Part shown: one piece after another, positions 40,518 to 50,763 of the stretch | Numbering within the stretch: the stretch's first letter is position 1 | Layout: each line of letters begins with the position of its first letter | Assembly (NCBI RefSeq): GCF_003788635.1 | Contig: NZ_AYKH01000023.1 | Span: forward strand, 1-64,000 | From: Salinisphaera orenii subsp. orenii MK-B5 | GTDB taxonomy: Bacteria > Pseudomonadota > Gammaproteobacteria > Nevskiales > Salinisphaeraceae | Length of the DNA: 64,000 nt | Reading direction: 5' to 3' | The notes under the pieces: model-generated | The model's input: only the letters and a program-made list of their open reading frames with translations | What the model was told of the DNA's origin: nothing | Database searches by the model: none | Position numbers and translations under genes: made by a program

Positions 40518-40924
40518 GGCGATCTCCTCCTGTGTTATGGCGATCCTCATTTCGCCACGCGGCTGCGACGTGCGTCCATCCGGTAATTTACCCCCCTCGG
40601 GCCGCTGTTGCGCGCCGGCGCGCCCTGTGCTGGACGATAGCCCGCGGCGTGCGAAGCGCCTGGTCAGAAAATGACCGCCGGCCGCAATCCCTTGGTGCAG
40701 CGGAGCTGTCGCCGTTTGTTCACAGGCTTGTGCACGCCTGGTGTTGATTGTTGTTGGGGTGCGCACGGGCGGTTGTCTGCGCGGCAGCCTCGCACCGCGT
40801 CCACTTGGCGGGGCGGCCAGCGGCCCAAGCACGACGCGATCGCGGAAACCACGGCGTCCGGTCGCTCCGAGCCCCCTGTGCGCGAGGGCCGGCCGGGGCG
40901 CAGCTCGGGCGGCTGACTGCCGTA
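40518..40924. other. Intergenic region, nothing recognised
   Basis: About 400 bases between the hypothetical gene at 39993-40517 and the atl stop. Apart from the Shine-Dalgarno of the former gene I see no promoter, repeat or gene. Short frames in it lack protein character. Confidence 0.5.
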
Positions 40925-41257
40925 TCAGTCGGGTTGCCAGCCGTGACGTTCGAGGTCGATACGTCCGCCGATGAAGACCACGCCCTCGGTCTCCAGCCGT
41001 CGCCGCTGGGTGAGCGCACCGGTGCTGCCCTCCGGCAGCGACAGCCGTCCGCGGGCGTTGATCACGCGATGCCACGGCAGTCCCGGCGGACATTGATGCA
41101 TCGCATAGCCGACCTGGCGCGCGGCCCGGGGATGCCCGGCCAGCCGGGCGATCTGGCCGTAGGTGGCGACACGGCCCTCGGGGATCCTGCGCACCAGGGT
41201 GAAGATCGCGGCGTGGGTGAGCTTTGACTTGCGGCTTGCGGACATGGGCGCGGACAT
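40925..41257 (-). CDS. Alkyltransferase-like DNA repair protein (Atl)
   Basis: 110-residue protein with the DNA-binding domain of O6-alkylguanine-DNA alkyltransferase. Where the enzyme has the alkyl-accepting cysteine in PCHR, this protein has PWHRV (Trp62). It is therefore a non-enzymatic Atl (YbaZ/eATL) that binds O6-alkylguanine and hands it to nucleotide excision repair. Other family parts: RVATYGQIARLAGHPRAARQVGYAM. ATG at 41257; a second ATG at 41245 is possible. Divergent from the thiolase gene. Confidence 0.93.
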   Translation of the reverse strand: MSAPMSASRKSKLTHAAIFTLVRRIPEGRVATYGQIARLAGHPRAARQVGYAMHQCPPGLPWHRVINARGRLSLPEGSTGALTQRRRLETEGVVFIGGRIDLERHGWQPD

Positions 41258-41330
41258 CGCGCTTTACAGGGTTCGGGCAGGCTGGCACAAACGTAGGCTC
41301 AGCGTTGCGGGCAGAGCAGGACATTGCGTC

Positions 41331-42509
<1,179 letters not shown>

Positions 42510-42525
42510 GACCGGGGTGTCTGGC

Positions 42526-43227
42526 ATGAGTCCTCCGGTCTGTGCGATTCCCGGCGCCGGCCCGGGCAACGGCCGGGCGCTGGCCCGGCGCTTCGCGGCG
42601 GCGGGCTATCGCGTGGCCTTGATCGCGCGCCGCGACGAGACGGTCGCCGCGAGCGCCGAGGGGTTGGGCGCGGCGCACGGCTATGTCTGCGACGTGACCG
42701 ACGGGGCGGCCGTCGAGGCGACGTTCAAGGCCATCGCGGCGGAGCTCGGCCCCGTCGAGACGCTGCTCTACAACGCGGGCAACGCCGTGTTCGGCAGCGT
42801 GGACGAGGTCGAAGCCGCGGATCTCGAAGCCGCCTGGCGCACGAATACGCTCGGCCTGTTCCACTGCACGCGCGCGGTCCTGCCCGGGATGCGTGCGGCC
42901 GGCGCCGGCCACATCGTGGTTTCCGGCGCCACCGCGAGCCGCAAGGGCGGGGCGCGTTTCGCCGGGTTCGCCCAGGCCAAGGCCGCGCAGTATAGCCTCG
43001 CGCAGTCGCTCGCTCGCCAGCTCGGACCCGAGGGCATCCACGTGGCGATCGCGATCATCGACGGCGTCGTCGCCACCCCGCGCACCCGTGAGATGATGCC
43101 GGACAGGCCCGATACCTTCTTTCTCGATGCCGATGCGATCGCGGAATCCGTCTATCAGATCACGCGTCAGCCGCCGTCGGCGTGGACGTTCGAGTTCGAT
43201 CTGCGGCCGTTCGGCGAGCGCTGGTAA
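42526..43227 (+). CDS. SDR-family protein lacking the catalytic tyrosine
   Basis: Rossmann-fold protein with an altered dinucleotide motif PGAGPGNGRALA (about 9-20) and NAG (about 83-85). The YxxxK motif reads Phe148-xxx-Lys152 (FAQAK), and no serine stands at the usual place. A whole subgroup of bacterial SDRs shares the GATAS...F..FA..K pattern, as I recall, so this is probably a stable variant, not decay. Activity may be absent or unusual. 233 residues; ATG 42526, 16 bases after the thiolase stop. Confidence 0.85.
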   Translation: MSPPVCAIPGAGPGNGRALARRFAAAGYRVALIARRDETVAASAEGLGAAHGYVCDVTDGAAVEATFKAIAAELGPVETLLYNAGNAVFGSVDEVEAADLEAAWRTNTLGLFHCTRAVLPGMRAAGAGHIVVSGATASRKGGARFAGFAQAKAAQYSLAQSLARQLGPEGIHVAIAIIDGVVATPRTREMMPDRPDTFFLDADAIAESVYQITRQPPSAWTFEFDLRPFGERW

Positions 43228-43251
43228 CACCACCACAGCAGAGTCCAAGAC

Positions 43252-44085
43252 ATGAAGACGGTGACACTGCCCTGCGGCGAGTCGGTGCCCGCGCTCGGCC
43301 AGGGTACCTGGTTTCTGGGCGACGATCCGGCGACGCGCGACACCGAGGTGGCCGCGCTACGCGCCGGCATCGATCACGGCATGCGCCTGATCGATACCGC
43401 CGAGATGTACGGCAGCGGCCGCGCCGAACGGCTGGTCGGCGAGGCGATCGCCGGCCGCCGCGACGAGGTGTTCCTGGTCAGCAAGGTGCTGCCGTCGAAC
43501 GCGGACACGTCCTCGGCCATCGCCGCCTGCGAAGCCAGCCTCGAACGGCTCGGTACCGATCATCTCGATCTGTATCTGCTGCACTGGCAGGGCGGCGTGC
43601 CCTTCGAGGCCACGCTCGAGGCGTTCCGGCGGCTGCAGGCGGACGGCCGCATCCGCCACTTCGGCGTGAGCAATCTCGATCTGGCGGCGAGCCGGCGCTT
43701 CGTCGACTGCGAGGGCGGGGCGGCGATCCAGGCCAACCAGCTGCTCTACAACCTGGCCCAGCGCGGCATCGAATGGGAGCTGCTGGGCTGGCTCCGGGAA
43801 CGCGGGATCGCGACGATGGCGTATTCGCCCTTCGACCACGGCGGGCTGCTGCGGCACGCGGGTCTGGCCGCCTTCGCCCGGGCACGCGACCTGACGCCCG
43901 CCCAGGCCGCACTGGCCTGGCTGCTCGATCGGGGCGGGGTGATCCCCATCCCGAAATCCGGCGACCCGGATCGCGTGGCCGAGAACGCCGCAGCACTCGA
44001 GGTCACGCTCGGCGTCGACGATCGGGCCGAGCTCGACCGGCTGTTCGCGCCGCCCGCCGGACCTGAGCCGCTGCAGATCTACTGA
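43252..44085 (+). CDS. Aldo/keto reductase
   Basis: NADPH-dependent (beta/alpha)8-barrel reductase. The tetrad is visible as Asp and Tyr in DTAEMYGSGRAE (about 48-59), Lys in FLVSKVLPSNA (about 78) and His in LYLLHWQG (about 108). The C-terminal cofactor loop reads VIPIPKSGDPDRVAENAAA. 277 residues, resembling YeaE/AKR5-like enzymes. Substrate unknown. 24 bases after the preceding gene in the same direction. Confidence 0.92.
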   Translation: MKTVTLPCGESVPALGQGTWFLGDDPATRDTEVAALRAGIDHGMRLIDTAEMYGSGRAERLVGEAIAGRRDEVFLVSKVLPSNADTSSAIAACEASLERLGTDHLDLYLLHWQGGVPFEATLEAFRRLQADGRIRHFGVSNLDLAASRRFVDCEGGAAIQANQLLYNLAQRGIEWELLGWLRERGIATMAYSPFDHGGLLRHAGLAAFARARDLTPAQAALAWLLDRGGVIPIPKSGDPDRVAENAAALEVTLGVDDRAELDRLFAPPAGPEPLQIY

Positions 44086-44109
44086 CCCGTCAATCTTCCG
44101 GAGACCGAC

Positions 44110-44526
44110 ATGCCGCGTTTGAACGGTGTCATCGAGACCATCCTCTACACGGCCGACATGGCGCGTGCGCGAGCTTTTTTCGAGCAGGTGATGGGGCTGA
44201 CGGCGCACGTGGCCGATCATCGCTTCACCGCCTACCCCGTCGGCACGAGCATGCTGCTCCTGTTCGCCCAGGGCGAGACCCTGGAAACGGTCGAACTGCC
44301 CGACGGCATGGGCACGATTCCGCCGCACGACGGCGGCGGGCGCCAGCACATCGCGCTGGCGATCCCCGAGGACGAGCTCGCGGCATGGGAGGTACATCTC
44401 GCCGCGCACGAGGTCGCCATCGAAGGCCGCACCCACTGGCCGAAAGGGGCCGAGAGCCTCTATTTTCGGGACCCCGACGGCCATCTGCTGGAGATCGTCA
44501 CCCCCGGCATCTGGCCGAACCACTAG
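44110..44526 (+). CDS. VOC-superfamily (glyoxalase/dioxygenase fold) protein
   Basis: 138-residue single-domain vicinal-oxygen-chelate protein: IETILYTADMARARAFFEQVMGL (about 6-28), HIALAIPEDELAAWEVHL and the closing LYFRDPDGHLLEIVTPGIWP with the metal-ligand Glu. The two possible metal ligands (His near 80 and Glu near 129) are kept. Role unknown; possibly detoxification. Last gene of the row; a 900-base empty region follows. Confidence 0.88.
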   Translation: MPRLNGVIETILYTADMARARAFFEQVMGLTAHVADHRFTAYPVGTSMLLLFAQGETLETVELPDGMGTIPPHDGGGRQHIALAIPEDELAAWEVHLAAHEVAIEGRTHWPKGAESLYFRDPDGHLLEIVTPGIWPNH

Positions 44527-45430
44527 CCTCCTGTTCCGCCTTGGGGCCGTCGTCGCAGCCCGGTAGGGGCGTCGTCAGGGCTGGGCACATCATCGTGGGT
44601 CGGCCGGCCAGCAAAGGCGGCGACGTCGCCTCGGCGCTCGGGTCGGTTAACGCTTCATGCGAGGACCCGCCGAGCGCCCTGGTGCGGCAAGGCGGGGCGT
44701 CATGCGCGCCGGGCAGTCATTGTGCCAACGTGCAACAACGCTGGATCGTCGCACCACAGTGATTGGCCTTCCGGGTTGGACCACACATCGCGCGCTGCGG
44801 CGTTGCCCGCCTGGATCGTGGCTCGCCACGATCGGCAATTCGCGCCTTGCCACGCGCGGTGTGCGGTCTCCAATGCGGCGTTCGCACGAGATGTTGATAG
44901 GCCTTGGCGCCCTCGGGCTACATCGGGAAGCGATCATCGGCGGCGCCGCGCTGCCGCGCTGTCTGGCTGTAGGGCGGCGACGGTGCGCGCGAGCCGCGGC
45001 CCTTCGGTCATCGCTCGTCCGGTGACTGCCATGATCATGAGCGAAACAGGAGCTCCGGCGACATGGCGAATTCGCACGGCCGATATGTGAACCGGCGCGG
45101 CGCATCCGGCATGCAGGTCCGCCAGCGCCCGCCACCGGACTTGCCGTGTCCACCGTCTCGGGCATCAATCCGATCGATCCCACCTGCGCTGGCGTTGCCG
45201 CGTTGTCGATGCGGCGCCGCAGCTTAGCCTGGCGGCGTTGTGGCCCGGAGCGTTGGCTGGCCGTCACGCGTGAACGAGTCGGCCGGCGTGTGCCGCGGCC
45301 GATCGGGGTCGGATTGGCCTGCCGGCATCTAACCTGGGCTCGCCAGCGCGAATGCGCACGTCTGCGATGCGATGCCGGCGGTGGTCGCAAGTGCGAATCC
45401 AGCCCGCCCCCTGACACGCGGCCGAGGCGG
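44527..45430. other. Long intergenic region without a recognisable gene
   Basis: About 900 bases between the VOC gene and the dnaE2 stop. GC is high and several open frames cross it on both strands, but none gives a protein with recognisable domain, signal peptide or ribosome-binding site. Near 45376-45420 a stretch faintly resembles a tRNA T-arm, but no cloverleaf forms. It may be a decayed gene or spacer. Confidence 0.5.
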
Positions 45431-48400
45431 TCAGTGAAAATCCCGTGACCGCACGTCGAGCTGGCCCAGCAGCGGAGTGTCGTCGACGATATGCCGCGCC
45501 ACGCAGTGGGTGACCGGCCCGTTGCGCTGCATGACGCCGAGCACCCGCAGCAGCCGGGCGCTGACGACCGCCACCCGATAGCGCGCCAGCAGACGGGCAT
45601 GGATGACCAGATTCACCTGACCGGTCTCGTCCTCCAGCGTGACGAACGTGGTGCCCTTGGCGCTGCCCGGGCGCTGGCGCATGGTCACGATCCCGGCCAC
45701 ATGCACGCTGCAGCCGTCGGCCTGACGGTTGAAGTCGGCCGCGCAGAGCACGCCGGTGGCGCGCAGCCGTTCGCGCAGCAGGGCCATCGGATGGCGGCGC
45801 AGGGTCAGGCCGGTGCTGGCGTAGTCGGCGACGATGTCGGCGGCTTCGCGCGGTTCGGCCAGCGTCACCGACGGCTCGGGCGCATCCAGGCCGGCGAACA
45901 GATCGTCCTGGACGCCGGCGGCGGCGATCTGCCACTGGGCGCTGTGGCGGTGTCCGGCCAGCCCGCGCAGGGCATCGGCGCGGGCGAGGGCGTTGCGGGC
46001 GCGGCGGTCGAGCCGCGCCCGCTGGACCAGGTCGGCGACGCTCTGAAAGGGCGCCTCGGCGCGTGCGGCGGCAATGCGTTCGGCCGCGGCCGGGGCCAGG
46101 CCGCGCACCAGCCGCAGTCCGAGGCGCAGCGCCGGCCGATCGCCGGCGGCCGCGGCGACGCCGGGCTCGGCCTCCAGGCTGCAGTCGACGTGCGAATGGC
46201 GCACGTCGGTCGGGCGTACCGCGACGCCGTGGCGGCGGGCATCGGCCACGATCTGGGCCGGCGCATAGAAGCCCATCGGCTGGCTGTTGAGCAGGGCGGC
46301 CGCGAAGGCGGCCGGCTCGTGGCATTTCAGATACGACGAGACATAGACCAGCAGGGCGAAACTCACCGCGTGGGACTCGGGAAAGCCGTAGCTGCCGAAG
46401 CCCTTGATCTGTTCAAAGATGCGGTCGGCGAATTCGTCGGCATAGCCGTTGTCGCGCATGCCGCGCTTCAGGCGTTCGCGCCAGGGCTCCAGGCCCCCTT
46501 TCTTCTTCCAGGCCGCCATCGAACGGCGCAGGCCGTCGGCTTCCGCAGCGCTGAAGTCGGCCGCGACCATGGCGATCTTCATCACCTGCTCCTGGAAGAT
46601 GGGCACGCCGTGGGTGCGTTCGAGCACGCCGCGCAGCGCCTCGCTGGGATATTCGATCTCGGCGGGATCTCGTGCCCGGTTGAGCAGATAGGGGTGGACC
46701 ATGCCGCCCTGGATCGGGCCCGGCCGCACGATGGCGACCTCCACCACCAGGTCGAAGAAACGCCGGGGCCGGAGCCGCGGCAGCATGCTCATCTGGGCGC
46801 GGGACTCGATCTGGAACACCCCCACCGTATCGGCGGCGCTGATCATGTCGTAGGTGGCGGTATCGCCGCCGGGGATCTCCGCCATCGTCCAGCGCACGCC
46901 GCGGCTCGCTTCGACGAGGTCCAGACAGCGACGGATGCAGGTGAGCATGCCCAGCGCCAGCACGTCGATCTTGAGCAGGCCGACGGCCTCGAGATCGTCC
47001 TTGTCCCACTGGATGATGGTGCGTTCAGCCATCGCCGCGTTCTCCACCGGCACCAGTTCCTCGAGCGGCCGGTCGGAGAGCACGAAACCGCCCACGTGCT
47101 GGGACAGATGGCGCGGGAAGCCGATCAGGTCGTCCACCAACCAGAGGATGCGTTCGAGGCTGCGCTGGCCGATGTCGATCCCCCGTTCGGCCAGCTGCGC
47201 AGCCAGCGTGCCGTCGGCGCTGCGGCTGGACAGCGCCGAGGCCAGGGTGTCGATGCCGTCCGCGCTCAGACCCATGGCCCGGCCCACGTCGCGCATGGCG
47301 CTGCGCGGCCGGTAATGGATGACGGTGGCCGCGAGCGCGGCCCGGCCGCGGCCGTACTTGCGGTAGATGTACTGGATGACCTCCTCGCGGCGCTCGTGCT
47401 CGAAGTCCACGTCGATGTCCGGCGGTTCGCCGCGGTCGCGGGAGATGAAGCGCTCGAACAGCAGCTCGTGGCGGGCCGGGTCGACTTCGGTGATGCCCAG
47501 GCAGAAGCAGACCACCGAATTGGCCGACGAGCCGCGGCCCTGGCAGAGAATGCTCCGGCTGCGGGCATGGGCGACGATGTCGTGCACGGTGAGGAAATAG
47601 TGCGGATAGTTCATTTCGCCGATCAGCGCGAGTTCGTGCTCGATCTGCCGGCGCAGGCGCGGGCTCGGCCCCTGCGGCCAGCGTCGCGCGCTGCCGCGTT
47701 CGACCAGACGACGCAGATGCGACAGGGCGGTCTCGCCGGCCGGCACCAGTTCCGCCGGGTAGTCGTAATGGATCTCGCGCAGCGAGAAATCGCAGTCCGC
47801 GGCCACCCGGCGCGCGGCCGCCAGCGCTGCGGCCGGATAGAGCCGGTGCAGGGTGGCGACCGGGCGCAGGTAGCGTTCGCCGTTGCCGGCCAGCCGGGTG
47901 CCGGCCGCGGCGACCGTGGTGCCGTGGCGCAGGGCGGTGAATACATCCTGCAGGGCACGCCGCGCGCGGCTGTGCATGTGGACATCGCCCGTGGCGATCA
48001 GCGGCAGGCCGTACTGGGCGCGCAGGGCGGCCAGCGTATCCCTGTGGGCCGTATCGCGAACCCGTCGATGCAGCGCCAGGGCGATCCGGGCGGTACCCGG
48101 ATAGCGCGTGGCCAGCCAGGCGAGGGTGGCGTGCAGCGCGGGCCCGGGCGGGGTGTCGTGCTCGGGCAGGACGATCAGCCAGCAGTCGTCGAGATCCATG
48201 GCCTCGAAGTCCGCCCGCTCGATGCGATAGACGCCCTTGTCCGCCCGTCGCCGGGCGGTGGTGATCAACTGGCAGAGACGAGTGTAGCCGTGGCGGTTGC
48301 GCACCAGGACCACCAGCGTGACGCCGTCGCTGCAGGTGAAGCGCGCCCCGAGAATGAGCTTGATGCCGGTCTTTTCGGCGGTCTGCAGGGCGCGTACGGC

Positions 48401-48544
48401 ACCGGCCAGGCTGGCCTCGTCGGTCAGCGCGATGGCCTCGTAGCCGAGTGCCGCGGCCCGGGCGACGAGCTCCTCCGGGGTCGAGGCGCCGCGCTGGAAG
48501 GAAAACGCGGACAGGCAGCACAGCTCGGCGTGCGTTGCGCTCAT
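45431..48544 (-). CDS. dnaE2: Error-prone DNA polymerase III alpha subunit ImuC/DnaE2
   Basis: C-family polymerase for translesion synthesis in the SOS mutasome. Layout: PHP domain (about 5-270; SAFSFQRGASTPEELV), palm with the metal-binding motif PPDIDVDFEHE (about 374-384), RGSSANSVVCF, fingers, and a C-terminal OB fold (VHVAGIVTMRQRPGSAKGTTFVTLEDETG). 1037 residues match DnaE2 (about 1020-1060), shorter than replicative DnaE. ATG at 48544 overlaps the imuB stop by 4 bases (ATGA). Expected to work with ImuA, ImuB and the beta clamp under LexA control. Confidence 0.96.
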   Translation of the reverse strand: MSATHAELCCLSAFSFQRGASTPEELVARAAALGYEAIALTDEASLAGAVRALQTAEKTGIKLILGARFTCSDGVTLVVLVRNRHGYTRLCQLITTARRRADKGVYRIERADFEAMDLDDCWLIVLPEHDTPPGPALHATLAWLATRYPGTARIALALHRRVRDTAHRDTLAALRAQYGLPLIATGDVHMHSRARRALQDVFTALRHGTTVAAAGTRLAGNGERYLRPVATLHRLYPAAALAAARRVAADCDFSLREIHYDYPAELVPAGETALSHLRRLVERGSARRWPQGPSPRLRRQIEHELALIGEMNYPHYFLTVHDIVAHARSRSILCQGRGSSANSVVCFCLGITEVDPARHELLFERFISRDRGEPPDIDVDFEHERREEVIQYIYRKYGRGRAALAATVIHYRPRSAMRDVGRAMGLSADGIDTLASALSSRSADGTLAAQLAERGIDIGQRSLERILWLVDDLIGFPRHLSQHVGGFVLSDRPLEELVPVENAAMAERTIIQWDKDDLEAVGLLKIDVLALGMLTCIRRCLDLVEASRGVRWTMAEIPGGDTATYDMISAADTVGVFQIESRAQMSMLPRLRPRRFFDLVVEVAIVRPGPIQGGMVHPYLLNRARDPAEIEYPSEALRGVLERTHGVPIFQEQVMKIAMVAADFSAAEADGLRRSMAAWKKKGGLEPWRERLKRGMRDNGYADEFADRIFEQIKGFGSYGFPESHAVSFALLVYVSSYLKCHEPAAFAAALLNSQPMGFYAPAQIVADARRHGVAVRPTDVRHSHVDCSLEAEPGVAAAAGDRPALRLGLRLVRGLAPAAAERIAAARAEAPFQSVADLVQRARLDRRARNALARADALRGLAGHRHSAQWQIAAAGVQDDLFAGLDAPEPSVTLAEPREAADIVADYASTGLTLRRHPMALLRERLRATGVLCAADFNRQADGCSVHVAGIVTMRQRPGSAKGTTFVTLEDETGQVNLVIHARLLARYRVAVVSARLLRVLGVMQRNGPVTHCVARHIVDDTPLLGQLDVRSRDFH

Positions 48545-49992
48545 CCGAACAGGCCGTGCAGATAGTAGGGCGACGGGCCGCCGCGGGCCGCGTCGAGATC
48601 GCGATAGATCCAGAGCAGGCGGCCGCGCCGGTCGCGAGCCCGATAATAGTCGCGGCGCACGGCCTGCGCGTCCCACCAGCCGCTTTCGATGCGCTCGGGG
48701 CCGGCGATGAAGGTCAGTGTCTCCGGTGCCGCGATCGGCCGGGGGTGCGCGTAGAGCCACAGCGGCCGCATGGCGTTGCCGGTCGGCGTCTCGATCGGCG
48801 GCCGATCGCCTGTGGCGCTGGCTTTTTCGGGGCGATGCGCGTCCGGCGCGTGCAGCCACCCGACGGCGTCGTGCCCGAGCCGGGCGCGCAGCCGGTCGAG
48901 CACGGCCGGCCATGCGCCCGGCTCGACGCCCGGCCGGGCGGCCTCCGACAAGAGCTGGCTCTGGGCCTGCTCGCGCCGTCGCAGGCGTTCGCTGGCCAGG
49001 CCGATCTCGACCACCGGGGCCGTCAGCTCGACCCGGGTCAGCCGATCGTTGACCACCCGTTCGAAGTGCGCGGCGTCGTGGGCCGGGCTGTTCAGGCGCA
49101 GATCCAGCCGGGTGCGGCTATCGTCCTCGTGGATGAGGATGAGCCGCAGATGCTGGATGGCGGCGTCGGCGCCGCGCAGGAACGCGGCCAGATCGGCGAG
49201 AACACGCCGCAGCACGAAGACCAGCCCCTGGGTCGTGACCACGGCGCCGGTGAGTTCGTGACGGGTGCGATAGCGGGCGGGCAGTCGATACAGGGGCAGG
49301 CCGTGCGGCCTGTGGCCCTGGAGCCGGTCCAGATCATCGAGCAGGGCGGCGCCGTAACGCCGCATCAGCGTGGCCGGGGGCAGCGCGAGCAGTTCGCCGA
49401 GCGTTCGGAAGCCGCTGGCCTGCAGCGAGGCGAGCGTGTCCGCGTCGAGGGCCAGACAGGACAGCGGCAGTGCCGCCCGCTCGGTCCGCGCCCGGGATCG
49501 GGGCGCGCGGGTTCGTGCCAGGGCGGCCTGTGGCGTGCTGTCGATACCGGCCGCATGGCGATGGCCGAAGCGCTTCAGATCCGCCGCGATCCGCCGGCGC
49601 AGCGCGCGCCGGCCGCCGAACAGACGCAGACTGGCCCCGATCTCGAACACGAGATGGCTGCCGCCGGCGGTGTCGTATGGCGGCTCGCCGGCGCAGGCGA
49701 GGTGCACGTGATCGCTGTATTGCCAGGCCCAGCCGGCCAGACGCGTCAAGGCGGCCCGCTCGCCGGCCGGACGACGCGACAGCACGCCGGCATCCGGCTG
49801 TCGCAGTCGTGCATCCGCAAGGTCCATGCCATGGCGCACACCGGCCGCCACCGCATCGGCCGTGGCCGCGACCACGAAGCAGCGGCTGCCGCGGGTCTCG
49901 ACCACCAGCCACGAGCCGTCGGCCGTCTCCCCGGTGCGGCTATCGAGGGGCCAGTGGGGGAAACGCAGGGCGAGCCACAGTGCCGTCGTCAT
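48541..49992 (-). CDS. imuB: Y-family polymerase-like protein ImuB
   Basis: Adaptor that ties DnaE2 to the beta clamp. It has the Y-family fold, but the palm opening reads LWLALRFPHWPLDS in place of the usual DxDxFF, so the catalytic acids are missing, as is known for ImuB. Helix-hairpin-helix (LQASGFRTLGELLALP, about 198-213) and little-finger domain follow. AQSQLLSE (about 345) is a possible clamp-binding motif. The ATG at 49992 has GAGG six bases upstream and gives 483 residues; ATG 50007 adds five. It overlaps the end of imuA by 53 bases in another frame. Confidence 0.92.
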   Translation of the reverse strand: MTTALWLALRFPHWPLDSRTGETADGSWLVVETRGSRCFVVAATADAVAAGVRHGMDLADARLRQPDAGVLSRRPAGERAALTRLAGWAWQYSDHVHLACAGEPPYDTAGGSHLVFEIGASLRLFGGRRALRRRIAADLKRFGHRHAAGIDSTPQAALARTRAPRSRARTERAALPLSCLALDADTLASLQASGFRTLGELLALPPATLMRRYGAALLDDLDRLQGHRPHGLPLYRLPARYRTRHELTGAVVTTQGLVFVLRRVLADLAAFLRGADAAIQHLRLILIHEDDSRTRLDLRLNSPAHDAAHFERVVNDRLTRVELTAPVVEIGLASERLRRREQAQSQLLSEAARPGVEPGAWPAVLDRLRARLGHDAVGWLHAPDAHRPEKASATGDRPPIETPTGNAMRPLWLYAHPRPIAAPETLTFIAGPERIESGWWDAQAVRRDYYRARDRRGRLLWIYRDLDAARGGPSPYYLHGLFG

Positions 49993-50722
49993 TGCAGGCC
50001 TCGGCATGGGTTTCGAATCCTCGGGTCGCGGGCGACGACTCAGGCATGAAGATCCAGGGCCGGTCACGACCCGGCTGCAGGCCGTCGAGGCGGGCGCCGG
50101 CCGGACCGCGACATTTGCGGACCTCGATCCGCTGGCCTCGGTCGCCCCGGGTGATCGCAAGCCGAAGGGCCGCCGGCGAGCGCTGCCCGACACAGGCCAG
50201 ATCGCGATAGACGAAGATCGGGCAGGCGGCGTTCTCGGCGGCCAGTTGCAGCTTGCGCAGGGCCGTGTTCGTCAGGCCGTCAGACCAGAACACGAAGCCC
50301 GCGAAGCCGCCCGAGTGCGCCATCTGCTCGATGGCCCAGACACATTCACCGTCATCCCCGCCGGCGATCAGCGGCAGGCGCCGGATATCCAGCCCCTGGG
50401 CCGCCAGCGCCGGGGCATTGAGCGGGCGGGGCGGGGCGACTAGACCGATTCGGCTGTCGGGATGCGCACTCAGCCGTTGCCCAAGACACGTCAGGAGCAG
50501 ACTGAATTCGCCCGTTCCAGCCGTCTCGACCAGAAACTCCGTCACGGCGTGGGCCGGATAGCCGCCACCCGGCAGCAGGCGATCGAGGGCACTCCAGCCG
50601 CTGCCCACGATGGACTGACGCGCCTGCTGACTGGCCCGGCGCAGCCCCAGCCGCTGCCACTGGCTCGCGTCGCCCGGCAGCGAATGGCGGCGCTGTGTCT
50701 TGATGGGGCGCGCGGATCGCAT
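49940..50722 (-). CDS. imuA: ImuA, RecA/SulA-like mutasome protein
   Basis: First gene of the SOS mutasome cassette. 260 residues with a RecA-like core: GWSALDRLLPGGGYPAHAVTEFL (about 42-64) and LLLTCLGQRL, then VFVYR/IFVYRDL strands; the Walker A Lys is lost, as usual in ImuA. ImuA contacts ImuB and RecA in other species. The only ATG is 50722, two bases downstream of a LexA box covering the -10 element, so the message is predicted to be leaderless. No alternative start precedes the conserved core. Confidence 0.9.
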   Translation of the reverse strand: MRSARPIKTQRRHSLPGDASQWQRLGLRRASQQARQSIVGSGWSALDRLLPGGGYPAHAVTEFLVETAGTGEFSLLLTCLGQRLSAHPDSRIGLVAPPRPLNAPALAAQGLDIRRLPLIAGGDDGECVWAIEQMAHSGGFAGFVFWSDGLTNTALRKLQLAAENAACPIFVYRDLACVGQRSPAALRLAITRGDRGQRIEVRKCRGPAGARLDGLQPGRDRPWIFMPESSPATRGFETHAEACNDDGTVARPAFPPLAPR

Positions 50723-50763
50723 GACTGTATTTATATACAGTTATTGTCGCCGTGGCCAGCCTC
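50723..50763 (-). promoter_or_regulatory. imuA promoter with perfect LexA box
   Basis: CTGTATTTATATACAG at 50725-50740 has the LexA consensus CTGT-N8-ACAG. Read on the minus strand it contains the -10 hexamer TATAAA, with TGGCCA 17 bases upstream as -35 (four of six matches). Transcription would begin at or next to the A of the imuA ATG. LexA binding would block the -10 directly. Confidence 0.85.

Noticed and set aside
45300-45415. Possible tRNA or tRNA fragment before the dnaE2 stop
   Set aside because: A GTGCGAATCC stretch recalls a T-arm and a GGGG/CCCC pair could be an acceptor stem, but anticodon and D arms do not form and the span is too long.
44647-45600. Minus-strand frame of about 317 codons overlapping the end of dnaE2
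   Set aside because: It runs out of dnaE2 in a different frame, is rich in Arg and Pro, and shows no domain or start signal.
45491-48565. Plus-strand open frame of about 1020 codons
   Set aside because: Antisense to dnaE2, with no recognisable motif. Composition typical of a complementary-strand shadow.
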